Positions 22,401 to 34,524 of a stretch of 64,000 nt of DNA are shown here, one piece after another. The notes under the pieces are model-generated. The model was not told the origin of the DNA. It searched no databases and saw only the letters and a program-made list of their open reading frames with translations. A program made the position numbers and the translations under genes. The first letter of the stretch is position 1. Every line of letters begins with the position of its first letter. The stretch is taken from NCBI GenBank assembly GCA_949130495.1, contig OX422220.1, positions 128,190,268 to 128,254,267 of the forward strand, read 5' to 3'. The DNA is from Sambucus nigra. Its lineage: Eukaryota > Streptophyta > Magnoliopsida > Dipsacales > Adoxaceae.

Positions 22401-23311
22401 CATATATTTGTTCTAATTAAAAACGTATCACACATGTGGATCCTAACAACCGAAGCATAAGGTATAAATTTTATTGAGGTAAAAATATAAATGGAAGGAA
22501 AATGTTTCTAAGATGAAAACAATAGAACAAGATGAACACTTGAGATACGTGATTCTACATTGTATGACTTATGTCCATGGACCATTGGAAGAGGGGTGTA
22601 TTTAATTTCTTAGAAAACAAGATTATGGCATGAAATTGTTCAACCTAACTTTACTTTTTCATAACATGGCTTTATATAATCGTCATTCATCAAAAACCCT
22701 ATAATTATTAACCGATAAATAATGGAAGCAGTTCTTCAAGTTATGTATGTGGTCGATACCCAAGTGGATTGTTTTCCCCACATTTCTTATTCAACAGGCA
22801 AGTGGGATTACACGTTAATGAATGTCTCTTATTAGGGAAATAAGATCATGATTCCATAGGTATATTAAGTCACGTGGGAAACTTGGTCTCTGACCCGAAC
22901 ACCTGTATCCACTATTTGTCCATTTGGCGAAGGAGGACTACATAATCGCCTTTCATTGTTCAACTAGTTCATCCAATGGTCATGGGTAAGAGTGATAATA
23001 GTCATTCACCCATCCCAACTAGAATTACCCTCATTATCTACCACAATTACCTTGCCATTTGCTATTTAGTACTAAATAGATTTACTCTTAGTTAAGTTGA
23101 ATTTAGTTACTTTCTTCGTTTATGCCTAGTGGTTTATCTTGGGTAGTGTATTGGAATTATTTAGTGTTAGAGGAAGTGTGCATTCTCGAGTGAACATGTG
23201 GGTTGAACACCATTCCATGCACCTCTCTTGACGGTTATCAATACCAATCTCTCGCATAAACTTGGTTAATATAATCTTAACTATATAATTTGAATGGGTT
23301 ATTTGCCATTA
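22401..23311. other. No gene recognised
   Basis: AT-rich sequence with stops in all frames and no repeat or family match that I can support. It may hold the upstream part of the plus-strand accessory gene that follows. Confidence 0.5.
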
Positions 23312-23319
23312 TATAAATA
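23312..23319 (+). promoter_or_regulatory. TATA-box candidate upstream of the plus-strand accessory gene
   Basis: TATAAATA in the context CCATTATATAAATACTAC, upstream of the accessory gene remnant at 23940-25720. Placement resembles the antisense TATA box at 16718-16728. Confidence 0.35.
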
Positions 23320-23939
23320 CTACAAAGATTCTTCTCTACCCCTTTTCATCATCTAGACATTTATAAAGAACTCTTTTGGAAATCATTCCTTCAATTTTAA
23401 ACCACCTTACAGTCCTTCCCATTTACCAAATGTCCTATGAACCATTATTTTCAAGTTTCCATTACCCCTTTACCCATGAGCCACCAAGTACGTTTCTAGT
23501 ACTTTTCTTACAATTTCTTTTCAAGTCTGGCGTCTTAAGGCTTGACTTATTTTTTCTCTTTATAAGGATTAGAACTTTTGTAGTAAAGTTTACTGAAAGC
23601 ATTCTATTTTATTGAATTTCATTACTAGTGACTCCACATTAGTTAAATACATAACATAACTTCAACTGTTTTGTCATAGGCTTACATCTTCTCATTTAGA
23701 GTTAAAAATAGCAGTTAAGTAGAGGCATCAATGAGAAGCATGCCTGGCCAACATGGTATATGTAATTTTTTACTTTTGTTCTAAACATGATGAGTTCACA
23801 AACTTGGATTACGGGGTTCTTTTTCTGCTATTGGAATAACCTCTAAGCCATTAAACAATCCCAAGTCGTTGAGCATGGAAACCCTCCCATCGCTCGTCGT
23901 CTAAGTCATAAAATAGTCCTCCCAAGAGTTGGGAGTTTG

Positions 23940-25720
23940 TAAACTTAATGTATTAGGCCATTATTAATGTTAGGGGAACATCTCTCTCTCTCCCCCATTC
24001 ACTATTCATTCATCCTGTAAATGAAACTAATATACTCCCTGAACCTATGAGGGAGAAGTCTATTTTTATAAACAGTGCTTTTAGGTCGGACTTGAGATTC
24101 CCTTCCTAAAGACAATTCAATACATTATGCCCTCAATCCACTTGTCCCCTTTATAACTCATACCTAATCCGTGGAGGATCTTTGTCAGATCGATGACTAA
24201 CTTCTATAATTTGTTTGGAGTTGGTGAGCCCATAAATGTTGTGTAATTCCTAATCGTTTATCGTCTATCCTCTTTTCAAAGGGTTAGTATACACTTATTT
24301 TTCATAAGAAGTATGTTGTCTTTGTCACTTCCCTTCCTTCGTCTAATGATGAATGGAGACGCCACTTTTTCTCTTCATCAAAGGGCATAATTAGGAGTAC
24401 ATTGGCCATAATGTATTGACTGCCATATTTTTACCATTCCTCCCATTTGAAACAAGTTGAATACAAGTTAGCCTTTATCTTTTTTCCTCTTGTTTTGCAT
24501 TAACGTTTTATAAGAAATTATTGATAATCTTTATGTGCACAATTGTTGGGATCTTCAATGAGCTACCTAATATCTATGAAGATCATAAAATATGGGTTCA
24601 ATAAGCCCTATCCAAGGCCCGTCCATTAAATATATTTGATATATTTCTCGCCTAAAGGACATAAGCTTCATAGCAAGGGGAGAAGAACTGAGATACAAAG
24701 ACGTTTCTTCTCTCCAAAAATAACTAAAGAAGGTAACGTTGTTATCTCCTTTCAATAATCCTACTTTCTAGAGTCCTCGAGTATACTTACTTTATGGTTT
24801 CAATTTTTTTTTACATTTTATGTCTTCATATGCTAATGAATTTATTGACAACTGAAGATGGTATGTGTGTGCAACCTTTCATGCTACACTTCAGAAGGTT
24901 AATATGGGCCTAAGTGCCCTTTCGAGGCTTACTTTGATGGTTCATTCTGCCAAACCCCCTCAGACTACTGTGGAGCATTAGCCCACCTCTAGAATTCATA
25001 GTTTAAATACCAAAGGTGTGGTCGAGATTGACCTAATCGAGGGTATAATCAGGGGAAAAATTCCATTGATCTTATCAATGAGTAGACCATAGACAAGGCA
25101 AATAATAAGAGGAAACTAAGCCCACTAAATAATCTATACCTACTTTGGATTTTCACAGACGAATTGTCATTAATGAGGTGGTTGCGGTCGGAGACACCTA
25201 TAACTCCCCTCTTCTCCACTACTTAGATGCTCAAGAATTATGCAAGGCATTCATGAACCGCCTTAGTGAAAGGGAGATGGAAATTCTGAAAAGGAGCCCA
25301 TAGCTTGGGCAAAGGAAATCATTCACCTCAGCACCAAGGTAATTCTGATCATATCATTTTTTATTCTTTTCTTTGTTTTCAATTTTATACTTGATTTGTA
25401 TATTTGTAAGATGGGATATTGGTTAATTACATGGATTATGAGATGCATAAAAAAATAAGGAGTTATAGATCATTCCCCACTAGAGTATGATCTGAAAAAG
25501 GAGAAGGAGCTCTCAGCAGAGGCTAATTGGATTTTAATGACTACCTAAGATGATTTGAAGAAGGAAGTGGAGGAAAAATTCTTTGTAGTAATTGCTAGGA
25601 CCAATTTCAAGTCAGAGCCACTCATTTCCATGAGGATAAAGTTAAGTTGAATATATGTTAGGATGAGAAGGACGCCTAGTTTAAACCTTCTGTTGAGGTA
25701 AACAGGTCTATGTCTCCCTT
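23940..25720 (+). pseudogene. Tat accessory gene remnant, Transposase_28-like, plus strand (Tat-F)
   Basis: Around 24090-24230 the plus strand reads VGLEIPFLKTIQYIMPS, then LSPL, a stop, LIPNPWRIF, which aligns with the same domain in the antisense gene at 9002-11131 (its APA, stop, LDPNGWRTI block). Near 24330 follows VTSLPSSNDEWRRHFF, the next conserved block. A later exon (about 25140-25338) ends with AWAKEIIHLSTK at a good donor (GTAATT), and a coiled-coil-like stretch follows (KEKELSAEANW near 25498). Because these genes lie antisense in Tat elements, the parent element was probably on the minus strand; its pol and LTR were not found. Multiple stops. Confidence 0.58.
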
Positions 25721-27849
25721 ATCCAGTTCATGTATCTCAAGTCCTTAATGAACTCCGCATACTTGGGTCTTCTCAAGTTCCATTTGTTCATTAATTGATA
25801 TAAGGAACTTCAGACCTAGGTAAATGTGTATTAGATGAATGTATACCTCTCTTACTACGTCCCAATGGATTATAAGGGTGCTGGTGAATATTCTATGCCT
25901 TCTTATTCATTCCTAGACCCCAAATGGTTGGACTAGTACCAAAGGTTCTCAATAGAGTCTTAGCCTCCAAAAGATTTTTTTTGTACTAAAGAACTTAGTC
26001 TAATGATGCGCGAAGATCTCGGAGGATGTCTTATAAGTACTTATACTCTTACTCCTTAGACTTGAGAATTTTAGTTGTCTTCTTATGTTAAATAAATTTT
26101 GTTTTTAAATCCATAAGGCTTTAGTTTACTACTACACTATTCTCTTATGAATATTTTTTATATCGGAACAAAGGTTTTTATGAATATTTCGTTGTTTGAT
26201 TTTCTTATGAATAAGTTCTTTAATAATTATCATCAGTCTTTATTCTATGGTCAGTCCTTACATCAATCTAATGAGGCCATATATCAACTATCTAAGGACA
26301 CATTTATTAAATGACTTGGTCGATTACTAATCATCAAGTCAATTAGTTTAAGTTTTTTCAGGAGTATTTTCTCCTAGTACATCATGCCCCCAAACCTTAT
26401 TGGGTGGATGCTTATACCTTCCATAGCAACGGGATTAGGGAGTACAAAGTCTCTTTCCAAGGTTTTACCAGACCTTTCCTATCAAATGGATCATATTTGA
26501 TCAAGGCCAAAAAGAAATTTTGGTGATCAACCAAACTTTTTTCAACATTTAGTGTAAAAAATAAAGCATCTGAGATTATATACCGTTTCTATCTTTTATC
26601 AAATTGTCATTGTTGCTTTTATTTTTAATTAGGTATTAATGAACGAATTGATTAAACCACTGACTTGTAGGGTAAAACGAGTAGTCATTTAAGGACATTG
26701 ACGTTGTTTGGTTTACCACCATAATAAAAAATCTAAACTTTAACAACACTTGATTTTTAAGTATAGAGGATAGTTCATGTATCTAATCCATAGAGAACGT
26801 TGTTAGAATTCAATTGATTTATTATTTAACAAAGAAAAGTGTGAAAGATGATCTTTTGGATTAAATGTTTTTATAATGCCGTTAATCCAGTCAAGTATTG
26901 AAACTAAATTAAATTAATGAGAAAGAAAATATAGATTGAGAATTATATCCCCCACCATGGACTACTTAGCATAAATGGTTACATGGAGAGAAAAAAAATC
27001 AAGTTTATTACCCATTTGGACAATTAATAAAACCTAGAGTTGTCATCCCCTTAAATTCTCATACAAGTTAATTTTAGTTTGGCATCAATGATACTCCTAG
27101 AATGAGACATGGAAGGTCACAAACATGACACATACAAGCTATACTCTCAAAATTGACATAAACCATCACCATAACAAAGCAACTAAATAATTCCTCACGA
27201 GTTTAATAATTTCAACCTAATTTAATTAGCTAAAAAGCATTGTAAATAGCATGGAATGAAAGAAAACAATAAACAAAGAAGTAAAGAAATTTGTAAAGAA
27301 AGAAATAAAACTGATTAACAAAGCATTAAACTATGTTACAAAAGCTTAAATAAATAAGGAATACCATGACTAGTAACTTACAATAAAAAAACCAATGAGA
27401 GAGAATGGAGATAAGCCATCAATACTAAAACTAACCTTAAGTACAAATATATTATTTTTATTATATGAATCTCCCTAACAATGTAATATCAACGAAATGT
27501 TTATAAAAAGTTGATTAAAAAAATCAAAAGGAATAAATATCAGTAATCTCAAGGAGTTGATAAATCGACCAAGCAACAACCATCCCACTGACTTTGAATT
27601 CTTCACAAAACCACAAGGGTCGATCGATAGAGGATAGAGGTTAATGTATCAGCCTATCCAAAATCAAACTCCTTGATTACATTTCTTTAATAAATCAAAG
27701 GAGGTTGAGCTATCGAAAATTGTTCGATCAATCGATGTTCTATTTTCAAACCTCATTTTGCTTCAAAAGAGGAAATGTTGCACTTCACAAAAATTGAAAT
27801 AACTTCATCATTTTGAATCGGAACGATTCAAGATCAGAGTCCAAGATAT
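25721..27849. other. No gene recognised
   Basis: AT-rich sequence without coding match. A CCCCCAAACC stretch near 26390 (minus-strand TTTGGGGG) could be a minus-strand polypurine tract, but no matching LTR was found. The region ends at the CACTA terminus. Confidence 0.45.
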
Positions 27850-28140
27850 CACTACAAGGAAAATAGTCACATATGTCAGTTAAAAACTGACATAAATAGT
27901 CTATTTATGTTAGTGTTTAAAAAATTGAAAACTATCAGAACAAGTGGTGACATAAATGTTCATAAAACCATGATAAAAGAAATCTCATACATGTTAGTTT
28001 TTCAAAAGCTCACATAAAATCTACATCATTTAACTTCTTTTTATCACATTTTCGAAAAAAAAATGATTATCAAATGCACATTTTTCACAATTTTAACCAA
28101 TTTAAGTTAGTTTTTTCACAACCGACATAAATAGTATATA
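27850..28140 (+). repeat. CACTA terminal and subterminal repeats
   Basis: The 17-bp terminus is followed by repeats of a GACATAAATAG-type motif (near 27888, 27948, 28010 in diverged form, and 28122) in both orientations, for example CTGACATAAATAGTCTATTT around 27886-27905. Subterminal repeats are where CACTA accessory proteins bind in En/Spm. Confidence 0.75.
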
Positions 28141-28830
28141 TAGAAAATAAAAAAGAATGTCCAATATTCACACTTAAATATTTAATTGGTAGAAAATATC
28201 ATGAGTCAAAATATATATTTCGCTACATCATAATATCGAAAAATTAAATAACATCCACATATCCATAATTTTTTCTCTTGAAAACTATCTCCCGAAATGA
28301 ATTGCAACTGCACAATAGAATTTTCATCAAAACACAACCAAATTTAGTCAACAAATTTTCACCAAAACAAAACCAAGTATACACTTAGAAATTTTGATCT
28401 TAGTAGTCCTCAAAATGTACCTAATATATGTAATCCATAATGAATTCGATGATCTCTATTCACACTCCATTTATCTTAGCTAGCGTGTGTGTCACTTTGT
28501 CGGGAAATCTTCTCATCTAAAATATTCAAGTAATCAAATATTGATTATTATTATAGTATGAAAAATAGTAGATGGTTAAATAAGATCTTTTGGAAGAAAA
28601 ACGGTGTCTACCTCTATTTCAAAAAAATGTGAATGGATCCACCATGAAATATCTCGTGAACTTCAACACGAAATATCCACAGTGAGGAGAGCTATCTCCT
28701 TGCATTGGGCACTAGTTAAGATAAATTCCAAAATATCAGTAACCAATTACATAATTGTTAATGCAAAAATTCTCCATCTACGAGGACCAATCAGAAAAGG
28801 ACACATGTCATCCTACGTGGAAATATTCGA

Positions 28831-28980
28831 CACCCGAGGAGAGTTGGTCAGCATCCGAGGAGAGTTGGTCGGCACCCGAGGAGTGTTAGTCGGCACGCGA
28901 GGAGAGTTGGTCAGTACCCGAGGAGAATTAGTCGGCACCCGAGGAGTGTTAGTCGGCACCCGAGGAGAATTGGTCGGCAT
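28831..28980 (+). repeat. 21-bp minisatellite in the 5' LTR, seven copies
   Basis: Unit close to CCCGAGGAGAGTTGGTCGGCA. The same array with seven copies is in the 3' LTR (33896-34045). Because 21 is divisible by three, it generates repeated-peptide open frames on both strands that are not genes. Confidence 0.93.
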
Positions 28981-29178
28981 ATCAACCAGGAAGATCAAAG
29001 GATGAATATGCATTTAATGTGCATTAATGAAGATGACAGCGCATTTAATGAGCCTTAATGTACATTTATACTGTATTAATAGATGACAACACATAGCATA
29101 CCAAGCAATTCAACAATTAGATTCGTTGAATGTAGACATAAACGTCTACATACAATGAATCTCTTTATCTCACATCAC

Positions 29179-29186
29179 TATAAATA
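29179..29186 (+). promoter_or_regulatory. TATA box in the 5' LTR
   Basis: TATAAATA in CATCACTATAAATACATG; the same sequence is at 34244-34251 in the 3' LTR. Likely U3 promoter of the non-autonomous element. Confidence 0.6.
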
Positions 29187-29457
29187 CATGTATCCCCTTA
29201 GCCAAATGGGAAGATATCCAAAAGAGATCCGGGGAGAACTGAGAGACATCATACACAAGATCCACACCTTTTTCTCTCTCTACACAACATTGTGCTATTG
29301 TAAACCCCTAGGAACAAAATAACTGTGGACGTAGGCTTTATTAATAGCCGAACCACTTTAAAAATCTTTGTCTCTCATGTGCTTGATTGGATTGCTTTTA
29401 TCTATTTATCTGTGATCATAAAAACGGGATTCGGTCAAGTTTTTTGCATCAACAGAT

Positions 29458-29474
29458 TGGCGCCGTCTGTGGGA
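29458..29474 (+). promoter_or_regulatory. Primer binding site, TGGCGCC type
   Basis: TGGCGCCGTCTGTGGGA three bases after the LTR. This differs from the methionine type in the chromovirus and matches the site style at 44841 in the Tat element Tat-C. Confidence 0.8.
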
Positions 29475-31585
29475 ATGTGTTACAAGCATTGTTCTCCATC
29501 AAAAGCTAAGTTTTTATTTTCTCTACGTATAATCAATTATACATACATCTTTTGATTCAATCATGATTTTTATGTTTATATACATAAATTAATTGTCCAA
29601 TTTTTATGTGCAAAATATTGCATATCATGATTTTAAAATCATAATTGTTAGAATAATTCTTACTTAGAAATTTGAAAAAATATTGGATTTCATAAATCAT
29701 AACTTTTTGCTTGATTCTCAAGTTTTAATTTTATATCATGGAATAAATATTTTAAATGATTACATATACCAATATATATGACGGTAGTAAGATTTGATAA
29801 TTTTTATTATAAATTTTGTAAGATCTTCGATGTCTATTCAAATTCCCAGTATATTTTTAATCAGAGAATGGGAAAAGGTTAAAGACAATAAAAAGTTTTC
29901 TCATGAAAATCATGACCCAGATCTACTTTCTCTCTCTTCAAGTTTGAGTCTCTTTGCATTCATTTTTATGAACTATATACTTAATTTGGTTCATCTTCCA
30001 TCTATGTCAATAAAGTCTCATTGATTGATTTTTTATTTAAATTTGGTAATAACTTCTATCATTCAGCATATTTTTATCTCTCTAAATAGGGAATAGGAGA
30101 GGATCAATATAAAAAATAATTTTTTGTCACCTGAAAAATCATTACCCACCTCTTGTAAAAGATGATCAGTAAAACAATCATGAAGATATCAAGACTCTGG
30201 GCACAAATTTGATATGTTGGCCCCTCGTTCATCACATCACATGGTTTCTTTGTCGAAATCACATGATCTAGTGGATTAGATAATTATTCATTTAATTAAC
30301 ATTCTTAATGCTTAAATTTTACATCGAATGTTATTTTTCTGATATAAGGATTCGAGATATTCTGGTCAGCCATCTATATTGTTGGTCGGCCTCATCTTGG
30401 GCCATATTTTATTAAAGAGAAGCTGAACCAGACCATTTTTGTTTGTCAAAGAAAAGATGTGAAGATCCATCAGCAACGTTGAAATAATTTTATCAAACTA
30501 CGACGTATCTTATTATTGGTCAGAGACTCTTATTGTAGCTCGATGGAACCAATTGCAGGTCGACGATCATCTACTTCTTGATCGGCAACATCTCAGTCTT
30601 ATTCGGAGGGTTCAATTTACTGTTCGGCAACTATCCAACCATCCACTTTTTGGTCGGTGACATCTAATGTTGTTCGGTGCTGTCAATGCACCATTTTTGT
30701 TGATCGGCGAAATTGCTCAGCTGTTCGGGGACCATTTGCTTCTTGGTCGACACCATATATTCTATAACTTGAGATATCCTTAAATGTTGGTCGGCAACAT
30801 CCATGCCGTTTGTCGGCAGCAGTAGAATCTTGGGGTATTAAAAAATGCGAAGCACCCCAGATATTTCTTTAAACACGAGTTCAGCTCGGGGACAAACAGG
30901 GGGCTTAAGTCTTTTTTAACTTGTGATCACCCCAAAAATATTTTTAAAACCAAGTGATAAATAATTTTCAAACATCAACTTATACCTGATTAGTTGTTGG
31001 AGATTAAATAACTTTACAAAAAACTCTACGTCTTATTTATGATGCATATCTGATAAAAATTTGTCCATCTCACACACATTTGGCATAAAAATATTATTTC
31101 ATATTTTGAAATTTTTATTATTTTATGCTGATACACATCACATATTGTTTGGCTGAATAATTATTCTCATGATAATAATTATTTTCTCTAGTCTCGACAG
31201 GTGCTCGGGAAGCTTATTAAAATTTCATAGGGACGAGTTTCAATCCCGATGAAAGATCTCGTAAACCTCTGGAAAAGTAGTATTGCTCGACATCATGCAA
31301 TTGTGCCTCGACATATCAGCCAACATATATTATTTCATTTTTTGAAATTAATATTTTTATTTCTCAAGCATATACATATCATATAATGATTGGATGAGTA
31401 AATTAATCTCACGACTAATCAATTCAGCCTACACAAATGGTAGAGAAAGATATTAATTTTTATAGGTACAAGACTCAACGCCGACGAATGCTTGGAAACA
31501 ATCTGGAAACTATTATCATTGCTCAGCATTATGAAATTTCACCTCAGCAAGGAACTATATATTTTATTATTGATTTGATTTGTGA
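29475..31585. other. Non-coding interior of the LARD-like element, left part
   Basis: No gag or pol match. From about 30530 to 30830 the motif TTGGTCGGC and close variants recur irregularly. A diverged repeat of roughly 240 bp is visible starting near 31080 and again near 31320 (TATTATTTCAT...TTTTGAAATT). A CAGGGGGCTTAAG near 30898 resembles the polypurine tract of the element. Confidence 0.5.
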
Positions 31586-32118
31586 TCAAGCACGAATTAT
31601 TCTATATATTCGTTCGGATTCATATTCTATATTCATCTCTTCATGGAGCTCGGCGAAATACTTGTTATCATATTCAGCTCCGAGGAAAAGCTACAACAGT
31701 TATTATATTTCACCCCCAACGGATAGTTGGTCGGGGAAATTCTTATTTATATTCAGGCCCAGATATCGGCTCAAGCACAAATTATTCTATATATCCCTTG
31801 GGATTCATATTCTATATTCATCTCATCATGGAACTCGGCGAGATACTTATTATCATATTCAGCTCCGAGGAGAACTATAACATTTATTATATGTCACCCC
31901 CAACGGATAGTTGGTCGGGGTAATTCTTATTTATATGCAGGCCCAGCAAAGTTCTCGGCCATATTCTTATGTTCTGGAAAATATTATTGTTATTCGGCAT
32001 TATGCAATTGTGCCTCGACAAGATACTTATTCAGCTTTAAGGAGAATTACAACATTCGTTGTATTTCACCCCCAACAAATAGTTGGTCGGATAATTCTTA
32101 TTTATATTCAGGCCTGAC
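31586..32118 (+). repeat. Tandem repeat, about 185 bp, three units
   Basis: Units start near 31586 (TCAAGCACGAATTATTC), 31771 (TCAAGCACAAATTATTC) and about 31950 (diverged). Each contains TTCACCCCCAACGGATAG or a close variant followed by TTGGTCGG and TTCTTATTTATA. Long open frames across it come from the repeats. Confidence 0.8.
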
Positions 32119-32294
32119 AACATTCTCGGACATATTCTTATGTTCTGGAAGATCTTATTCTTGTTCGGTATTATATAATTCTACCTCGACAGATCAACGA
32201 GGCACTTTATTATTATTCTTTATATCTATTTGGATGCATATTCTATTCTTATATCAACATGGAGCTCGACAAATATTTATAATCATATATTCAG

Positions 32295-32545
32295 CTCCAA
32301 GGAGGTCTCCAGCATATATTATTCCCAACAATCTATTGGTCAGCGCCGAGGAGGTCTCCAGCATTTATTATATTTTATTCCCAACAATCTGTTGGTCAGC
32401 ACTGAGGAGGTCTCCAGCATTTATTATATTTTATTCCCAACAATCTGTTGGTCAGCGCCGAGGAGGTCTCCAGCATTTATTATATCTTATTTTATTCCCA
32501 TCAATCTGTTGGTCATCTCCGAGGAAGTCTCTATCATTTATTATA
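32295..32545 (+). repeat. Tandem repeat, about 56 bp, five units
   Basis: GGAGGTCTCCAGCATTTATT recurs at 32301, 32350, 32406, 32462 and, diverged, 32523. Each unit also holds CCAACAATCTGTTGGTCAG, itself an imperfect palindrome (CCAACA...TGTTGG). Confidence 0.88.
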
Positions 32546-32587
32546 AAAAATGTATTCCTAAAAATGCCAACTTATGTTGGTTAGGAA

Positions 32588-32845
32588 GTAAATGTATTCC
32601 TCCGGGAAGTAAAACTTGTATTCCTCCTGGAAGTAAAGCTACTTGTATTCCTTCGGAAAGTAAAGCTACTTGTATTCCTCCGGGAAGTAAAGCTACTTGT
32701 ATTCCTCCGGGAAGTAAAACTTGTATTCCTACGGGAAGTAAAACTATGTATTCCTAAAAATGCCAACTTATGTTGGTTAGGAAGTAAATGTATTCCTCCA
32801 GGAAGTGAAACTATGTATTCTTACGGGAAGTAAAACTATTACTAA
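32588..32845 (+). repeat. 24/27-bp minisatellite with a partial second block
   Basis: Units of TTGTATTCCTCCGGGAAGTAAA with or without GCTAC, seven or so copies from 32588 to 32757. The start of the block, CTAAAAATGCCAACTTATG near 32559, is repeated at 32755 and leads into further degenerate units to about 32845. Confidence 0.88.
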
Positions 32846-33094
32846 AAATGTCAACTCAGGTTGGTCGGAAATAAGAAGCTGTCAACTACAGTTGGTCGAA
32901 AACCTTTTATGAGTATGTGAAAGCGATCAAGCAAAAAGCATTCAAAGTTCACATTCCACACTTGGGGGCTCTATTAAAAATCCAGTTGTTCATTCGGTGG
33001 CACATTCTCATAACATCATGCAGTCGAGCATCAGATTCAGCCCCAACTAATTATCATTCAGAAGTTATTTTTCTTGCTCAGGAGCTAATTTTTC

Positions 33095-33300
33095 TTATGA
33101 AGTTCAGGAGGCATATTCAGGAGTTATTATGCACATGTTATTGAAGTTCAGGAGGCTATTGAAGTTTAGGAGGCATACTCAGGAGTTATTATGCACATGC
33201 TATTGAAGTTCAAGAGGCATATTGAAGTTCAGGAGGCATTCAGAAGTTCAGGAGGCATATTCAGGAGTTATTATGCACATATTATTGAAGTTCAGAAGTC
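33095..33300 (+). repeat. Degenerate short tandem repeats (GAAGTTCAGGAGGCATATTC)
   Basis: Repeated GAAGTTCAGGAGGCATATTC and CAGGAGTTATTATGCACAT in irregular alternation. Between these and the 3' LTR (33301-33820) I see no gene. Confidence 0.8.
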
Positions 33301-33820
33301 AAATTCAGCATCTACAGCACTGAGATCTTTACTACTACTGCCCGAACAACATTGAAGAAGAAGTTGTATGAATATGTTTCGAAGTCCACCACTAGCTTGG
33401 TACTAATCAGATTGAAGAGTTGGGTTAAAAATCTAGTATGTTACTCGACAAAGTATTCAGAGGAGCATAAATCAGAAGAATCAAGCACGTGAAGTTAGCA
33501 CTCAGTTTCTCAGCACAGGAGGCAGTTGGTCGGCTAGCAAACCAATCAACATACTTGAAGATTATGAAAAGCTACAAGCTGCATACTATGTCATGGCTGC
33601 ATCCAAATTCCCAGGGGTGATACATAGCACACGGAGTTCCTCTAAAGAAATATTAGCAACCATCGATCAGCCTGCATCATATGTCGTCTAGGAGATAATG
33701 CACTTTATGTTGAACAAATCAAGAAGGTAGATCAAGAATTTCACGAGCACCGAGCAACACTGCAGAATAAATACTCCATCCTTTCAAGTAAACCATCAAG
33801 CATGGAGCATTGGGGGCTTC

Positions 33821-34519
33821 TATTAACGAAAAAATTCTCCATCTATGAGGACCAATCAGAAAAGGACACATGTCATCCTACGTGGCAATATTCGACACCC
33901 GAGGAGAGTTGGTCGGCATCCGAGGAGAGTTGGTCGGCACCCAAGGAGTGTTAGTCGGCACATAAGGAGAGTTGGTCAGTACCCGAGGAGAATTAGTCGG
34001 CACCCGAGGAGTGTTAGTCGGCACCCGAGGAGAGTTGGTCGGCATATCAACCAGGAAGATCAAAGGATGAATATGCATTTAATGTGCATTAATGAAGATG
34101 ACAGAGCATTTAATGAGCCTTAATGTACATTTATACTGTATCAATAGATGACAACACATAGCATACTAAGCAATTCAACAATTATATTCGTTTCATGTAG
34201 ACATAAATGTCTACATACAATAAATCTCTTTTTCTCCCATCACTATAAATACATGTATCCCCTTAGCCAAAAGGGAAGATATCCAAAAGAGATTCGGGGA
34301 GAACCAAGAGACATCATACACAAGATTCACACCTTTTTCTCTCTCTACACCACATTGTGCTATTGTAAACCCCTGGGAATAAAATAACAGTGGACGTAGG
34401 CTTTATTCATAGCCGAACCACTTTAAAAATCTTTGTCTCTCATGTGCTTGATTGGATTGCTTTTATCTATTTATCTGTGATCATAAAAACGGGATTCGGT
34501 CCAGTTTTTTGCATCAACA
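33821..34519 (+). repeat. 3' LTR of the non-autonomous element
   Basis: 699 bp matching the 5' LTR, with the same seven-copy minisatellite at 33896-34045. Its first two bases are TA rather than TG, and the third and fourth minisatellite copies have decayed (AAGGAG for GAGGAG). Followed at once by the ATAAT target duplication. Confidence 0.93.
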
Positions 34520-34524
34520 ATAAT

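Larger units (their letters stand above)
28755..29454 (+). repeat. 5' LTR of the non-autonomous element
   Basis: Starts TGTTAATGCAAAAA and ends TTTTTTGCATCAACA, near-perfect inverted ends of 13-14 bp. Contains a seven-copy minisatellite (28831-28980), a TATA box at 29179-29186, and the GTGGACGTAGGC and GAACCAC motif pair near 29325-29360. Confidence 0.93.
28755..34519 (+). mobile_element. Non-autonomous LTR retrotransposon (LARD-like), complete
   Basis: 5,765 bp with two LTRs (700 and 699 bp), a primer binding site and a polypurine tract (TTGGGGGCTTC before 33821), flanked by the 5-bp duplication ATAAT at 28750-28754 and 34520-34524. The 4.4-kb interior has no gag or pol match; it is dominated by several tandem repeat arrays. 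The TGGCGCCGTCTGTGGGA primer site and the LTR motifs point to Tat as the likely donor lineage of replication functions (inference). It inserted into the 3' part of the CACTA element. LTR copies differ by a few percent by eye, so insertion is not very recent. Confidence 0.92.

Noticed and set aside
26385..26400. Minus-strand polypurine tract with an adjoining LTR start
   Set aside because: The G run is there but no second LTR copy, inverted end or primer site could be found.
28831..28980. CRISPR-like appearance of short repeats
   Set aside because: Units are contiguous without unique spacers, and the context is a plant LTR.
28604..29005. 133-codon frame with a repeated TRGELVG peptide, and its minus-strand counterpart
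   Set aside because: It begins outside the LTR and crosses into the 21-bp minisatellite; open because 21 is a multiple of three. The same artefact occurs in the 3' LTR.
31727..32584. 285-codon open frame, the longest outside pol
   Set aside because: It runs through the 185-bp and 56-bp tandem arrays of the non-autonomous element; the peptide just repeats with the DNA, overlapping frames are open as well, and there is no domain.
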